Shown here in pieces: positions 1 to 6,630 of a DNA stretch of 36,491 bases. The translations under genes were made by a program, and so were the position numbers. The first letter of the stretch is position 1. The number at the start of each line of letters is the position of its first letter. The stretch lies in NCBI GenBank assembly GCA_015068825.1, contig SVJU01000018.1, forward strand, positions 1 to 36,491, in the 5' to 3' direction. The DNA is from Oscillospiraceae bacterium (GTDB taxonomy: Bacteria > Bacillota > Clostridia > UMGS1810). The notes beneath the pieces were generated by a model. That model searched no databases and had not been told where the DNA came from. It worked only from the letters and a program-made list of their open reading frames with translations.

Positions 1-142
1 TTGATTAATGTTTTACTTTGAAATCAATTTGCCTTCATTCGAACATGTGTCGGCGGAGAATTTGAAAAATTAAACTTCGCCGATATGAGTTCGTTATTTC
101 TTTATTGATGGAATCTCCCTTAAAAAGTTATCGGCATAATGA

Positions 143-173
143 TGAAATTTCCAGATATCCATTGAAATTTCCA
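143..173. repeat. Direct repeat TGAAATTTCCA, 20-bp period, over the -35 box
   Basis: The 11-mer TGAAATTTCCA occurs at 143-153 and 163-173, exactly 20 bp apart, which is close to two helical turns. Each copy contains the self-complementary octamer GAAATTTC. The second copy covers the -35 element of the OPT promoter. This is what a binding site for a dimeric regulator can look like, but the regulator is unknown. Confidence 0.5.
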
Positions 174-190
174 AACACCTGTGGTATACT
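162..190 (+). promoter_or_regulatory. SigA-type promoter for the OPT transporter operon
   Basis: TTGAAA at 162-167 and TATACT at 185-190 are separated by 17 bp, which puts the transcript start near 197 and leaves a leader of about 120 nt. The -35 box lies inside the second of two TGAAATTTCCA repeats (143-153 and 163-173). Confidence 0.75.
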
Positions 191-207
191 ATAAAAGTAT
201 AATTATA

Positions 208-257
208 ATCGGTGAAGAATTGCCTTAAAATGAGTGGCATCTAAATTGTTCACTGAT
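208..257 (+). promoter_or_regulatory. Stem-loop in the OPT leader RNA
   Basis: ATCGGTGAA (208-216) pairs with TTCACTGAT (249-257), nine pairs with one G-U. Further pairing inside (AATT with AATT, GCC 222-224 with GGC 236-238) extends it. It sits about 11 nt after the predicted transcript start. I do not recognise a known riboswitch class. Bases 1-150 hold only a small inverted repeat (51-58 with 75-82) and no gene I can support. Confidence 0.4.
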
Positions 258-319
258 TCTACAATGACATAAGTATTTTAAGCTGCACATAATAAATGTG
301 TGGCGGAAACGAGGGAAAA

Positions 320-2224
320 ATGGATCAGCAAAAACAGTTTAAGCCGTATATTCCGGCTGAAAAAGTAACCCCCGAAATAACAGTAACATCTATTGTTATG
401 GGTATTATTCTTGCCGTTGTATTTGGTGCGGCAAATGCTTATTTGGGACTTAGAGTTGGTATGACAGTTTCAGCATCAATTCCTGCTGCTGTTATAGCAA
501 TGGGTGTTATTCGTGTTATAATGCGAAAAAACTCTATTCTTGAAAGTAACATAGTTCAAACAGTTGGTTCTGCAGGCGAATCACTTGCAGCGGGTGCAAT
601 TTTTACACTTCCTGCACTATTTTTGTGGGCTGCAGAAGGTAAAGTAGAAAACCCAAGCATTGTAGAAATTACACTTATCGCTTTAATCGGCGGACTTTTG
701 GGTGTGTTCTTTATGGTGCCTCTTAGAAATGCTCTTATTGTAAAAGAACACGGAATACTTCCGTATCCTGAAGGAACTGCCTGTGCAGAGGTTCTTCTTG
801 CAGGTGAAGAAGGCGGAGCAAATGCATCTACTGTATTTTTGGGTATGGGATTTGCAGCACTTTTTAAATTTATTATTGACGGATTAAAACTTGTTGCGGG
901 CGAAATATCGTTTCATGTAAAAGGTTTTGCAGGCGAAATTGGAACACAGATTTATCCTGCTGTAATGAGTGTAGGTTACATTTGTGGTGCAAGAATTTCG
1001 TCTTATATGTTTGCTGGCGGTGTTTTAAGCTGGCTTGTTATTATTCCTTTAATAGTTTTATTTGGCGAAAATATAGTTCTTTATCCGGGAACAGAAGCAA
1101 TTGGTGCAATTTATGAGGCAGGTGGTGCAAGTGCAATCTGGAGTTCTTATATAAGATACATCGGTGCAGGTGCATTAGCTGCAGGTGGTATTATAAGTCT
1201 TATTAAATCACTTCCTCTTATTGTAACAACATTCAGTGGCGCAATGAAGAGTATGGCAGGCGTAAAAAACACATCAAATGAAAGAACAAATCAGGATATA
1301 AATCTCAAAATTGTTCTTGTTTCAATCGCAATTTTAACACTTTTGGTATGGCTTGTTCCTGCAATTCCTGTTACATTTATCGGTGCTATAATTGTTGTTG
1401 TATTTGGCTTCTTCTTTGCAACAGTATCATCTCGTATGGTTGGCCTTGTAGGAAGCAGTAATAACCCTGTATCAGGTATGGCAATTGCAACACTTTTAAT
1501 AACAACTTTAATCTTAAGAATTGTTGGAAATGATGGTATTGCAGGTATGTGCAGTGCAATTGCAATTGGTTCAATTATTTGTATTGTTTCTGCTATCGCA
1601 GGTGATACATCACAGGATTTAAAAACAGGTTTTCTTTTAGGTGCAACACCTAAAAAACAACAGATTGGTGAGCTTATTGGTGTTGTTGCATCGGCATTTG
1701 CAATTGGTGGAACATTATATCTTTTAAATCAGGCTTGGGGCTTTGGTACAGATGAGCTTGCAGCTCCTCAGGCTACACTTATGAAACTTATTATCGAAGG
1801 TGTTATGCAGGGAAATCTTCCGTGGACTCTTGTATTTATTGGTGTGTTTATTGCAGTTGTTGTTGAAATTGTAGGTATCCCTGTTCTTCCATTTGCAATT
1901 GGTATTTATCTTCCTGTTCAGCTTAATGCCTGCATTATGGTTGGCGGACTTGTAAGACTTTGCCTTGATAGATTAAAACGCAATGAAGAAGAAAAGAAAT
2001 CAATTGTCAATGACGGAATTCTATTTTGTTCAGGTATGATTGCAGGTGAAGGCCTTGTTGGTATCCTTCTTGCACTTTTAGCTGTATTTGGAATAGATTC
2101 TGCGCTTAACCTTTCAGCTAAACTTGGTATTCCTTCAGTTGTTTCAAATGTTGGCGGATTAGTTTTATTTGGAATTATCATTCTTACCGTTTTAAAATTC
2201 TCATTGTGGAGAAAAAGAAAATAA
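320..2224 (+). CDS. OPT-family oligopeptide transporter
   Basis: This is a 634-residue integral membrane protein of the OPT family, which imports small peptides or metal chelates by proton coupling. The sequence is almost wholly hydrophobic helices. An early family-like stretch (ANAYLGLRVGMTVSASIPAA) and the glycine-rich loops LPYPEGTACAEVL and SSNNPVSGMAIATL are visible. An in-frame ATG at 296 exists, but nothing like a ribosome site precedes it. The ATG at 320 follows GAGGG at 311-315 and begins MDQQKQFKPYIP, so I chose it. The gene is followed after 3 bp by a PqqD-fold gene. The family assignment is secure from overall character; the substrate is not deducible. Confidence 0.9.
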   Translation: MDQQKQFKPYIPAEKVTPEITVTSIVMGIILAVVFGAANAYLGLRVGMTVSASIPAAVIAMGVIRVIMRKNSILESNIVQTVGSAGESLAAGAIFTLPALFLWAAEGKVENPSIVEITLIALIGGLLGVFFMVPLRNALIVKEHGILPYPEGTACAEVLLAGEEGGANASTVFLGMGFAALFKFIIDGLKLVAGEISFHVKGFAGEIGTQIYPAVMSVGYICGARISSYMFAGGVLSWLVIIPLIVLFGENIVLYPGTEAIGAIYEAGGASAIWSSYIRYIGAGALAAGGIISLIKSLPLIVTTFSGAMKSMAGVKNTSNERTNQDINLKIVLVSIAILTLLVWLVPAIPVTFIGAIIVVVFGFFFATVSSRMVGLVGSSNNPVSGMAIATLLITTLILRIVGNDGIAGMCSAIAIGSIICIVSAIAGDTSQDLKTGFLLGATPKKQQIGELIGVVASAFAIGGTLYLLNQAWGFGTDELAAPQATLMKLIIEGVMQGNLPWTLVFIGVFIAVVVEIVGIPVLPFAIGIYLPVQLNACIMVGGLVRLCLDRLKRNEEEKKSIVNDGILFCSGMIAGEGLVGILLALLAVFGIDSALNLSAKLGIPSVVSNVGGLVLFGIIILTVLKFSLWRKRK

Positions 2225-2227
2225 GTT

Positions 2228-2572
2228 ATGAAAAAGAATGTAATCAACGAAAACTATCTTGATAAAATTCCTGTAAGGAATGAGAAAATAAACTTTACAA
2301 GTGATGAAAATGGTATTGTAACGCTTGAAATCGAAAACAAAGGTATATTTAACAAATTAGCACAAAAGCTTTTGAAAAAGCCAAAAATAAGTTATGTTCA
2401 TCTTGACGAAACAGGAAGTTTTATATGGCCTTTGATTGATGGTGAAAAGTCAATTTTAGCACTCGGAGAAGATGTAAAAGAAAGGTTTAAAGATAAAGCA
2501 AATCCGCTTTATGAAAGACTTGCAAAATATTTTCAGATTCTTGAAAGTTATAAATTTATAAACTTTAAATAA
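2228..2572 (+). CDS. Stand-alone PqqD-fold (RRE-like) protein
   Basis: The protein has 114 residues and no signal peptide or membrane segment. The C-terminal half, with VHLDETGSFIWPLIDG followed by a helix, an acidic stretch and a final helix ending in ESYKFINF, matches the PqqD pattern (strand, LNETAxxIW, helices). PqqD-type domains bind leader peptides for radical SAM and other RiPP enzymes. The start codon lies 3 bp after the OPT stop, so the two are cotranscribed and probably translationally coupled. No radical SAM enzyme or precursor peptide is visible nearby, so its partner may be encoded elsewhere or the fold may serve another role next to the transporter. Family assignment is fairly sure, function open. 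Confidence 0.75.
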   Translation: MKKNVINENYLDKIPVRNEKINFTSDENGIVTLEIENKGIFNKLAQKLLKKPKISYVHLDETGSFIWPLIDGEKSILALGEDVKERFKDKANPLYERLAKYFQILESYKFINFK

Positions 2573-2581
2573 TTTTTGAAC

Positions 2582-2616
2582 AAAACCGTCTGATTTTAAA
2601 TCAGGCGGTTTTATTT
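2582..2616 (+). terminator. Rho-independent terminator of the OPT-pqqD operon
   Basis: AAAACCGTCTGATTT (2582-2596) pairs with AAATCAGGCGGTTTT (2598-2612) with a single G-U pair, and the 3' arm runs into a T-rich tail. It begins 10 bp after the PqqD-like stop codon. Confidence 0.85.
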
Positions 2617-2688
2617 TAAAATAGTAATATAAATCTTTTATTCAAAATAAAATAAAATATAACGGTTTTATCTGAAAGGAAGATTTAT

Positions 2689-3477
2689 ATGAAATTATAT
2701 GTTGTGCATAAAGATACGGTAATTATATATTCACTTATAGCGGTGTTTATAATTTCTATTCTTACACTTAACTGGGATACGGCGGTGTCGGTTTTTGAGG
2801 TGATGGCTCCAAAAAGGGATTTGCCCATATACTGTGTTCAGAAGGAAGAAAAGATTTGTGCAATCAGTTTTGATGCAGCCTGGGGAAATGAAGATACACA
2901 TTCACTTATTGAAATTTTAAAAAAGTATAACATAAAAACTACATTTTTTGTTGTGGGTGAGTGGGTGGATAAGTATCCTGAATCTGTGAAAGAATTATCT
3001 GATGCAGGCCATGAAATAATGAATCATTCAAATACGCATCCGCATATGACATCATTATCAAAAGAAAATATGAAAAAAGAGGTGGAAGAGTGCAACAAAA
3101 AAATTGAGTCGGTAATAAACAAAAAACCAATTTTGTTCCGCCCGCCTTATGGGGATTATAACGATTCGGTTGTAGGTGCTATGAGGGATATTGGTATGTA
3201 TACAATTCAGTGGGATGTTGACAGCCTTGACTGGAAGGATCTTGATGCACAAACAATTGTAAACAGGGTTACAACAAAGGTTAAACCCGGGTCAATTGTG
3301 CTTTTTCACAATGCTGCAAAAAATACTCCCGAGGCATTGCCTTTAATTTTAGAAAAGCTTATTGCTGATGGTTATAAAATAGTTCCGGTATCTGAAATAA
3401 TTTACAAAGAAAACTTTACTGTTGACCCTACGGGCAGACAAATTCCAAATTCGGTTGCGACAGGAAGTATCGATTAA
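2689..3477 (+). CDS. Membrane-anchored polysaccharide deacetylase (PdaB-like, CE4)
   Basis: The protein has 262 residues with one N-terminal membrane segment (about 11-28) and an extracytoplasmic NodB-type domain. Such enzymes remove acetyl groups from peptidoglycan or chitin-like sugars; the closest named type is the sporulation protein PdaB. CE4 motifs seen are SFDAAWG (D62), the metal pair H113/H117 in NHSNTHPH, RPPYGDY, the DSLDW motif and the final VLFHN. The first motif lacks the second Asp of the usual TFDDGP, as in PdaB proteins, so metal binding may differ. The ribosome site is AAGGA upstream of ATG 2689. It has its own unit between two terminators; I saw no convincing SigA promoter, which would fit a sporulation sigma factor, but this is inference. 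Confidence 0.85.
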   Translation: MKLYVVHKDTVIIYSLIAVFIISILTLNWDTAVSVFEVMAPKRDLPIYCVQKEEKICAISFDAAWGNEDTHSLIEILKKYNIKTTFFVVGEWVDKYPESVKELSDAGHEIMNHSNTHPHMTSLSKENMKKEVEECNKKIESVINKKPILFRPPYGDYNDSVVGAMRDIGMYTIQWDVDSLDWKDLDAQTIVNRVTTKVKPGSIVLFHNAAKNTPEALPLILEKLIADGYKIVPVSEIIYKENFTVDPTGRQIPNSVATGSID

Positions 3478-3535
3478 TAATTTTGTAAAAAAATGCTAAT
3501 TTTATCGGCTTCAATTATTTTGTTTTTTATGTTTA

Positions 3536-3635
3536 TGTTAATTTTTACAAAATATTTATTAAAAAAATGTTAAAAAAATTTGACAAATGTTAAAAAATAT
3601 GATATGATAAACTCGTTGATTGGTGATATTGTTAA
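3536..3635. repeat. Four TGTTAA hexamers around the NlpC/P60 promoter
   Basis: TGTTAA occurs at 3536-3541, 3568-3573, 3588-3593 and 3630-3635, all in the same orientation. The middle two belong to a 13-bp direct repeat, AAATGTTAAAAAA, with a 20-bp period. Half-sites of this form resemble those of the wall-stress regulator WalR (TGTWAH), which controls wall hydrolases. The spacing is not the classical 11 bp, so the assignment is weak. Confidence 0.3.
3580..3608 (+). promoter_or_regulatory. Strong SigA-type promoter for the NlpC/P60 gene
   Basis: A perfect TTGACA at 3580-3585 and TATGAT at 3603-3608 are separated by 17 bp. The leader is about 50 nt and ends with the ribosome site GGAGG (3656-3660). 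Confidence 0.85.
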
Positions 3636-3665
3636 AACACCAAATTTATTATACGGAGGATACAT

Positions 3666-4346
3666 ATGAAAAAGCTGATAATAAGTGTTATGACATTTTT
3701 ATTACTTGCAACTATTTTTACAGTGAATGCTTTTGCTCTTGAATCACAGGGTATTGTTAAGGCAGATGTTTTGAATGTAAGATCGCAGCCGCAAATAGCA
3801 GACAATATTGTAGGTACTCTATATAACGGACAGACAGTTGATATTCTTGGACTTGAAGGTGAATGGTATAAAATTAATTTTAATTCAATACCTTCTTATG
3901 TTCATGGCGATTACATAGTTTTAAAAAGTGTTCTTGCTTCGAGAGATGGTAATGATGCTGTAAACCGCTCAAGAGCCGGTGATGAGGTAGTTGAATTTGC
4001 AAAAAAATTCATAGGCACACCTTATGTTTATGGCGGTTCTTCACCTTCTGGTTTTGATTGTTCAGGTTTTGTGTATTATGTTTACAAAAACTTTGGGGTA
4101 ACATTAAACAGAGTTGCAAATGATCAGCGTCTTAATGGATATGTTGTTGAAAAAGCAGATTTAAGACCGGGTGATATTGTTCTTTTCTCAAGAACACTTG
4201 ACGGATATATTACACATGTTGGTATTTATGTTGGTGATAATCAGTTTATCCATTCACCGCAGACCGGCGAAACAGTTGAAATTGTTTCAATGTCAAGTGG
4301 ATATTACGGTTATGGTTATGTAGGTGCAAGAAGAATTTTTAACTAA
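3666..4346 (+). CDS. Secreted SH3-NlpC/P60 peptidoglycan hydrolase
   Basis: The protein has 226 residues. A signal peptide (1 to about 24, cleaved after AFA) is followed by a bacterial SH3 domain (about 28-85, VKADVLNVRSQPQ) that binds wall peptides. The C-terminal NlpC/P60 cysteine peptidase domain (about 105-226) cuts the peptide stems of peptidoglycan. Catalytic residues are C132 in FDCSGFVYYVY, H184 in THVGIYVG and H196 in QFIHSP. GGAGG stands 5 nt before ATG 3666. It is monocistronic, with its own consensus promoter and a strong terminator. It is probably used in wall turnover or cell separation. Confidence 0.93.
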   Translation: MKKLIISVMTFLLLATIFTVNAFALESQGIVKADVLNVRSQPQIADNIVGTLYNGQTVDILGLEGEWYKINFNSIPSYVHGDYIVLKSVLASRDGNDAVNRSRAGDEVVEFAKKFIGTPYVYGGSSPSGFDCSGFVYYVYKNFGVTLNRVANDQRLNGYVVEKADLRPGDIVLFSRTLDGYITHVGIYVGDNQFIHSPQTGETVEIVSMSSGYYGYGYVGARRIFN

Positions 4347-4349
4347 TAA

Positions 4350-4379
4350 AAAAAACGGTCGTTTTTCGACCGTTTTTTT
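4350..4379 (+). terminator. Terminator of the NlpC/P60 gene
   Basis: AAAAAACGGTCG (4350-4361) and CGACCGTTTTTT (4367-4378) form a perfect 12-bp stem with a TTTTT loop, and the 3' arm doubles as the T tract. Confidence 0.93.
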
Positions 4380-4482
4380 ATATTTTATTAAAATACCTCT
4401 ATTCAAATTCAAAAATATATGATATAATATTTTATGATATTATTTATTAACATAAATAAAATTATTAAGGAGATGAATTAAA

Positions 4483-5631
4483 ATGGCAAACAGATTTGTA
4501 CTTAACGAAACTTCATATCATGGCAAAGGTGCAATACTTGCTATTGCAGATGAAGTTAAAGCAAGAGGTTTTAAAAAATCATTTGTATGTTCAGACCCCG
4601 ATCTTATTAAATTCGGTGTTACTAAAAAGGTAACAGACATACTTGATAACGCTAAAATTGATTATGAAATTTATAGCGAAATCAAAGCTAACCCAACAAT
4701 TGAAAATGTTCAGGGTGGGGTTGAAGCTTTCAAAAAAAGCGGTGCTGACCATATTATAGCAATCGGTGGCGGCTCATCAATGGATACGGCAAAAGCAATT
4801 GGTATTATTATTGAAAATCCCGAATTTGCAGATGTTCGTTCACTTGAAGGTGTTGCGCCTACAAAAAATAAATGTACTCCTATTATTGCAGTTCCTACAA
4901 CAGCAGGTACCGCAGCAGAGGTTACAATTAACTATGTTATAACTGATGCTCAGAATAATCGTAAAATGGTTTGTGTAGACGTTCACGATATTCCTGTTGT
5001 TGCAGTTGTTGACCCTGATATGATGGCTTCAATGCCAAAAGGCTTAACAGCAGCAACCGGTATGGATGCTCTAACACATGCAATCGAAGGTTATATTACA
5101 AAAGGCGCTTGGGAATTATCTGATATGTTCCATATAAAAGCTATTGAGATTATTGCTAAATCTTTAAGAGGTGCAGTAGAAAACACAGACGAAGGAAGAG
5201 AAGGAATGGCTCTTGGTCAGTATGTTGCAGGTATGGGCTTTTCTAATGTAGGTCTTGGTATTGTTCACTCAATGGCACATCCTCTTGGAGCACTTTACGA
5301 TACACCTCACGGTATTGCAAATGCTATTATTCTTCCTAAAGTTATGGAATACAATGCAGAAGCAACAGGCGAAAAATACAGAGATATTGCAAAAGCAATG
5401 GGCGTTGCAAATGTTGATGCAATGAGCCTTTCAGATGCAAGAAAAGCTGCTGTTGATGCGGTTAAAAAGCTTGCAGCTGATGTTGGAATTCCTTCTGACC
5501 TTAAAGAAATTGTTAAAGAAGAAGACATTGCATTTTTGGCACAGTCTGCATTTGATGATGCTTGTCGTCCTGGTAATCCAAAAGATACAAGTGTTGAAGA
5601 TATCACAAAACTTTATAAAGAACTTTTATAA
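4483..5631 (+). CDS. fucO: Lactaldehyde reductase / 1,2-propanediol oxidoreductase
   Basis: This 382-residue iron-dependent group III alcohol dehydrogenase reduces L- or D-lactaldehyde to 1,2-propanediol with NADH, disposing of the aldehyde made from fucose or rhamnose. It matches E. coli FucO from memory almost end to end without gaps, from MANRFVLNET through NPEFADVRSLEG, TTAGTAAEVTINYVITD and ALGQYVAGMGFSNVGLG to the C terminus. The nucleotide-binding IGGGSSMDTAKA is present. Metal ligands are D195, H199, H262 and H276. AAGGAG precedes ATG 4483, and a TATAAT at 4423-4428 may be its -10 box with a poor -35. No fucose or rhamnose catabolic genes lie next to it, so the lactaldehyde source is elsewhere. 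Confidence 0.93.
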   Translation: MANRFVLNETSYHGKGAILAIADEVKARGFKKSFVCSDPDLIKFGVTKKVTDILDNAKIDYEIYSEIKANPTIENVQGGVEAFKKSGADHIIAIGGGSSMDTAKAIGIIIENPEFADVRSLEGVAPTKNKCTPIIAVPTTAGTAAEVTINYVITDAQNNRKMVCVDVHDIPVVAVVDPDMMASMPKGLTAATGMDALTHAIEGYITKGAWELSDMFHIKAIEIIAKSLRGAVENTDEGREGMALGQYVAGMGFSNVGLGIVHSMAHPLGALYDTPHGIANAIILPKVMEYNAEATGEKYRDIAKAMGVANVDAMSLSDARKAAVDAVKKLAADVGIPSDLKEIVKEEDIAFLAQSAFDDACRPGNPKDTSVEDITKLYKELL

Positions 5632-5650
5632 TTTAATAATACTGAAATTA

Positions 5651-5686
5651 AAACATCCGCATTTTTTGAAAATGCGGATGTTTTTT
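5651..5686. terminator. Bidirectional terminator between fucO and the AraC gene
   Basis: AAACATCCGCATTTT (5651-5665) and AAAATGCGGATGTTT (5669-5683) form a perfect 15-bp stem with a 3-nt loop. The T run reads TTTTTT on the plus strand and TTTT on the minus strand, so it can serve both convergent genes. Confidence 0.9.
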
Positions 5687-6524
5687 AATGTGATTTTAAA
5701 CAGAATGGATTTTGATTTTTTCTTATTTCAACTTCATTCTGATTTATGTGAATTTGTTTTCTGTAACCAGATGGGGTTACACCCATTTCTTTTTTGAAAA
5801 TCCTCATAAAGTGGACATCGTTGTTATATCCGCATATTGAAGATATATAGCTTACCGTCATATCGGTACTCGAAAGAAGATATTTTGCGTGTTCAATTCT
5901 GCTTTGGGTAATGTCGGATATTATTGATTTATTAAAAAACGATTTATATAAATGCTGAACATAAGAACGGCTCAAATTCATTTTTTTGCAAATTTTTTCG
6001 ACCGACCAGTCTTTTTCAGGTTTTAAATATATTTCATTTCTTAAAAGCGTGAATTCATTATATAAAGGGTTTTCTTTTTTTTCGTAAGAAAGCTTTATTA
6101 TTTCGGAAATTTTAATTAAAATAAGCTCAAAATAAAGCGTTAACGATTCTTTTTTGTGGGTGTTTTGCGAATAAAGTTCGTTGAACATACTCTTAATAAA
6201 TCCTGAAATAAGAGTGGTATTGTTTGCTTTAAGAACAGTATCAAATGGTATGTTAAGCTTATTAAACTTTTCTTCTTCTTTTTCATTAAGCTCAAAGTGT
6301 ATCCAGTCGTTTACATATTCTCCATTTAGTGCACCGTAATATTGCGGAGTGCCTTTTTTGTAAATTATAAGAGAATCTGCCTCGGTGATTTGTTTTTGAC
6401 CGTTTATTATAAAATATGCATCAGTTCTTAAAAGCAGAAGTATATAGTCCCCAGAACCGTAAGGACGATAGATAGAAAAACCTTCAGGATGCTTGTAATT
6501 ATAGCCTACATTAACAATTTTCAT
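5685..6524 (-). CDS. AraC-family transcriptional regulator with cupin sensor domain
   Basis: The protein has 279 residues. The N-terminal half is an AraC-type cupin ligand-binding domain (YRPYGSGDYILLLLRTDAYF). The C-terminal 100 residues carry two helix-turn-helix motifs; the second contains VSYISSICGYNNDVHFMRIFKKEMGVTPSGYRK split across the usual AraC signature. A TTG at 6539 is in frame, but the stretch GAGGTG (plus-strand complement 6532-6537) is a good ribosome site for the ATG at 6524, so I chose MKIVNVGYNYKH as the start. It is divergent from the GH51 arabinofuranosidase with interlocked promoters, so it probably activates that gene in response to a sugar. The ligand is not shown by the sequence. 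Confidence 0.9.
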   Translation of the reverse strand: MKIVNVGYNYKHPEGFSIYRPYGSGDYILLLLRTDAYFIINGQKQITEADSLIIYKKGTPQYYGALNGEYVNDWIHFELNEKEEEKFNKLNIPFDTVLKANNTTLISGFIKSMFNELYSQNTHKKESLTLYFELILIKISEIIKLSYEKKENPLYNEFTLLRNEIYLKPEKDWSVEKICKKMNLSRSYVQHLYKSFFNKSIISDITQSRIEHAKYLLSSTDMTVSYISSICGYNNDVHFMRIFKKEMGVTPSGYRKQIHINQNEVEIRKNQNPFCLKSH

Positions 6525-6570
6525 ATTTTTACACCTCAAACATTAAAGCATAAAACATCAGTTTTAAAGT

Positions 6571-6599
6571 ATTATAATATATTGAAAAAAATTTGTCAA
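6571..6599 (-). promoter_or_regulatory. Consensus SigA promoter for the AraC regulator
   Basis: On the minus strand a perfect TTGACA (plus 6594-6599) and a perfect TATAAT (plus 6571-6576) are 17 bp apart, with transcription starting near 6564. It overlaps the candidate promoter of the divergent GH51 gene. Confidence 0.8.
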
Positions 6600-6611
6600 A
6601 TGTATTATACT
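6582..6611 (+). promoter_or_regulatory. Candidate promoter for the GH51 gene
   Basis: TTGAAA (6582-6587) and TATACT (6606-6611) are 18 bp apart. A start point near 6618 would fall at the ribosome site itself (GAGGTGA 6618-6624), giving a leader of only about a dozen bases, which is odd. The -35 box sits inside the regulator's promoter. Confidence 0.45.
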
Positions 6612-6630
6612 AAAGGCGAGGTGATTTGTT

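Noticed and set aside
51-82. Terminator at the left edge
   Set aside because: CGGCGGAG with CTTCGCCG is a nearly perfect inverted repeat, but the loop is long and no T tract follows.
4400-4428. Full SigA promoter for fucO
   Set aside because: TATAAT at 4423-4428 is good, but the hexamer 17 bp upstream (TATTCA) is poor; only the -10 is mentioned in the fucO entry.
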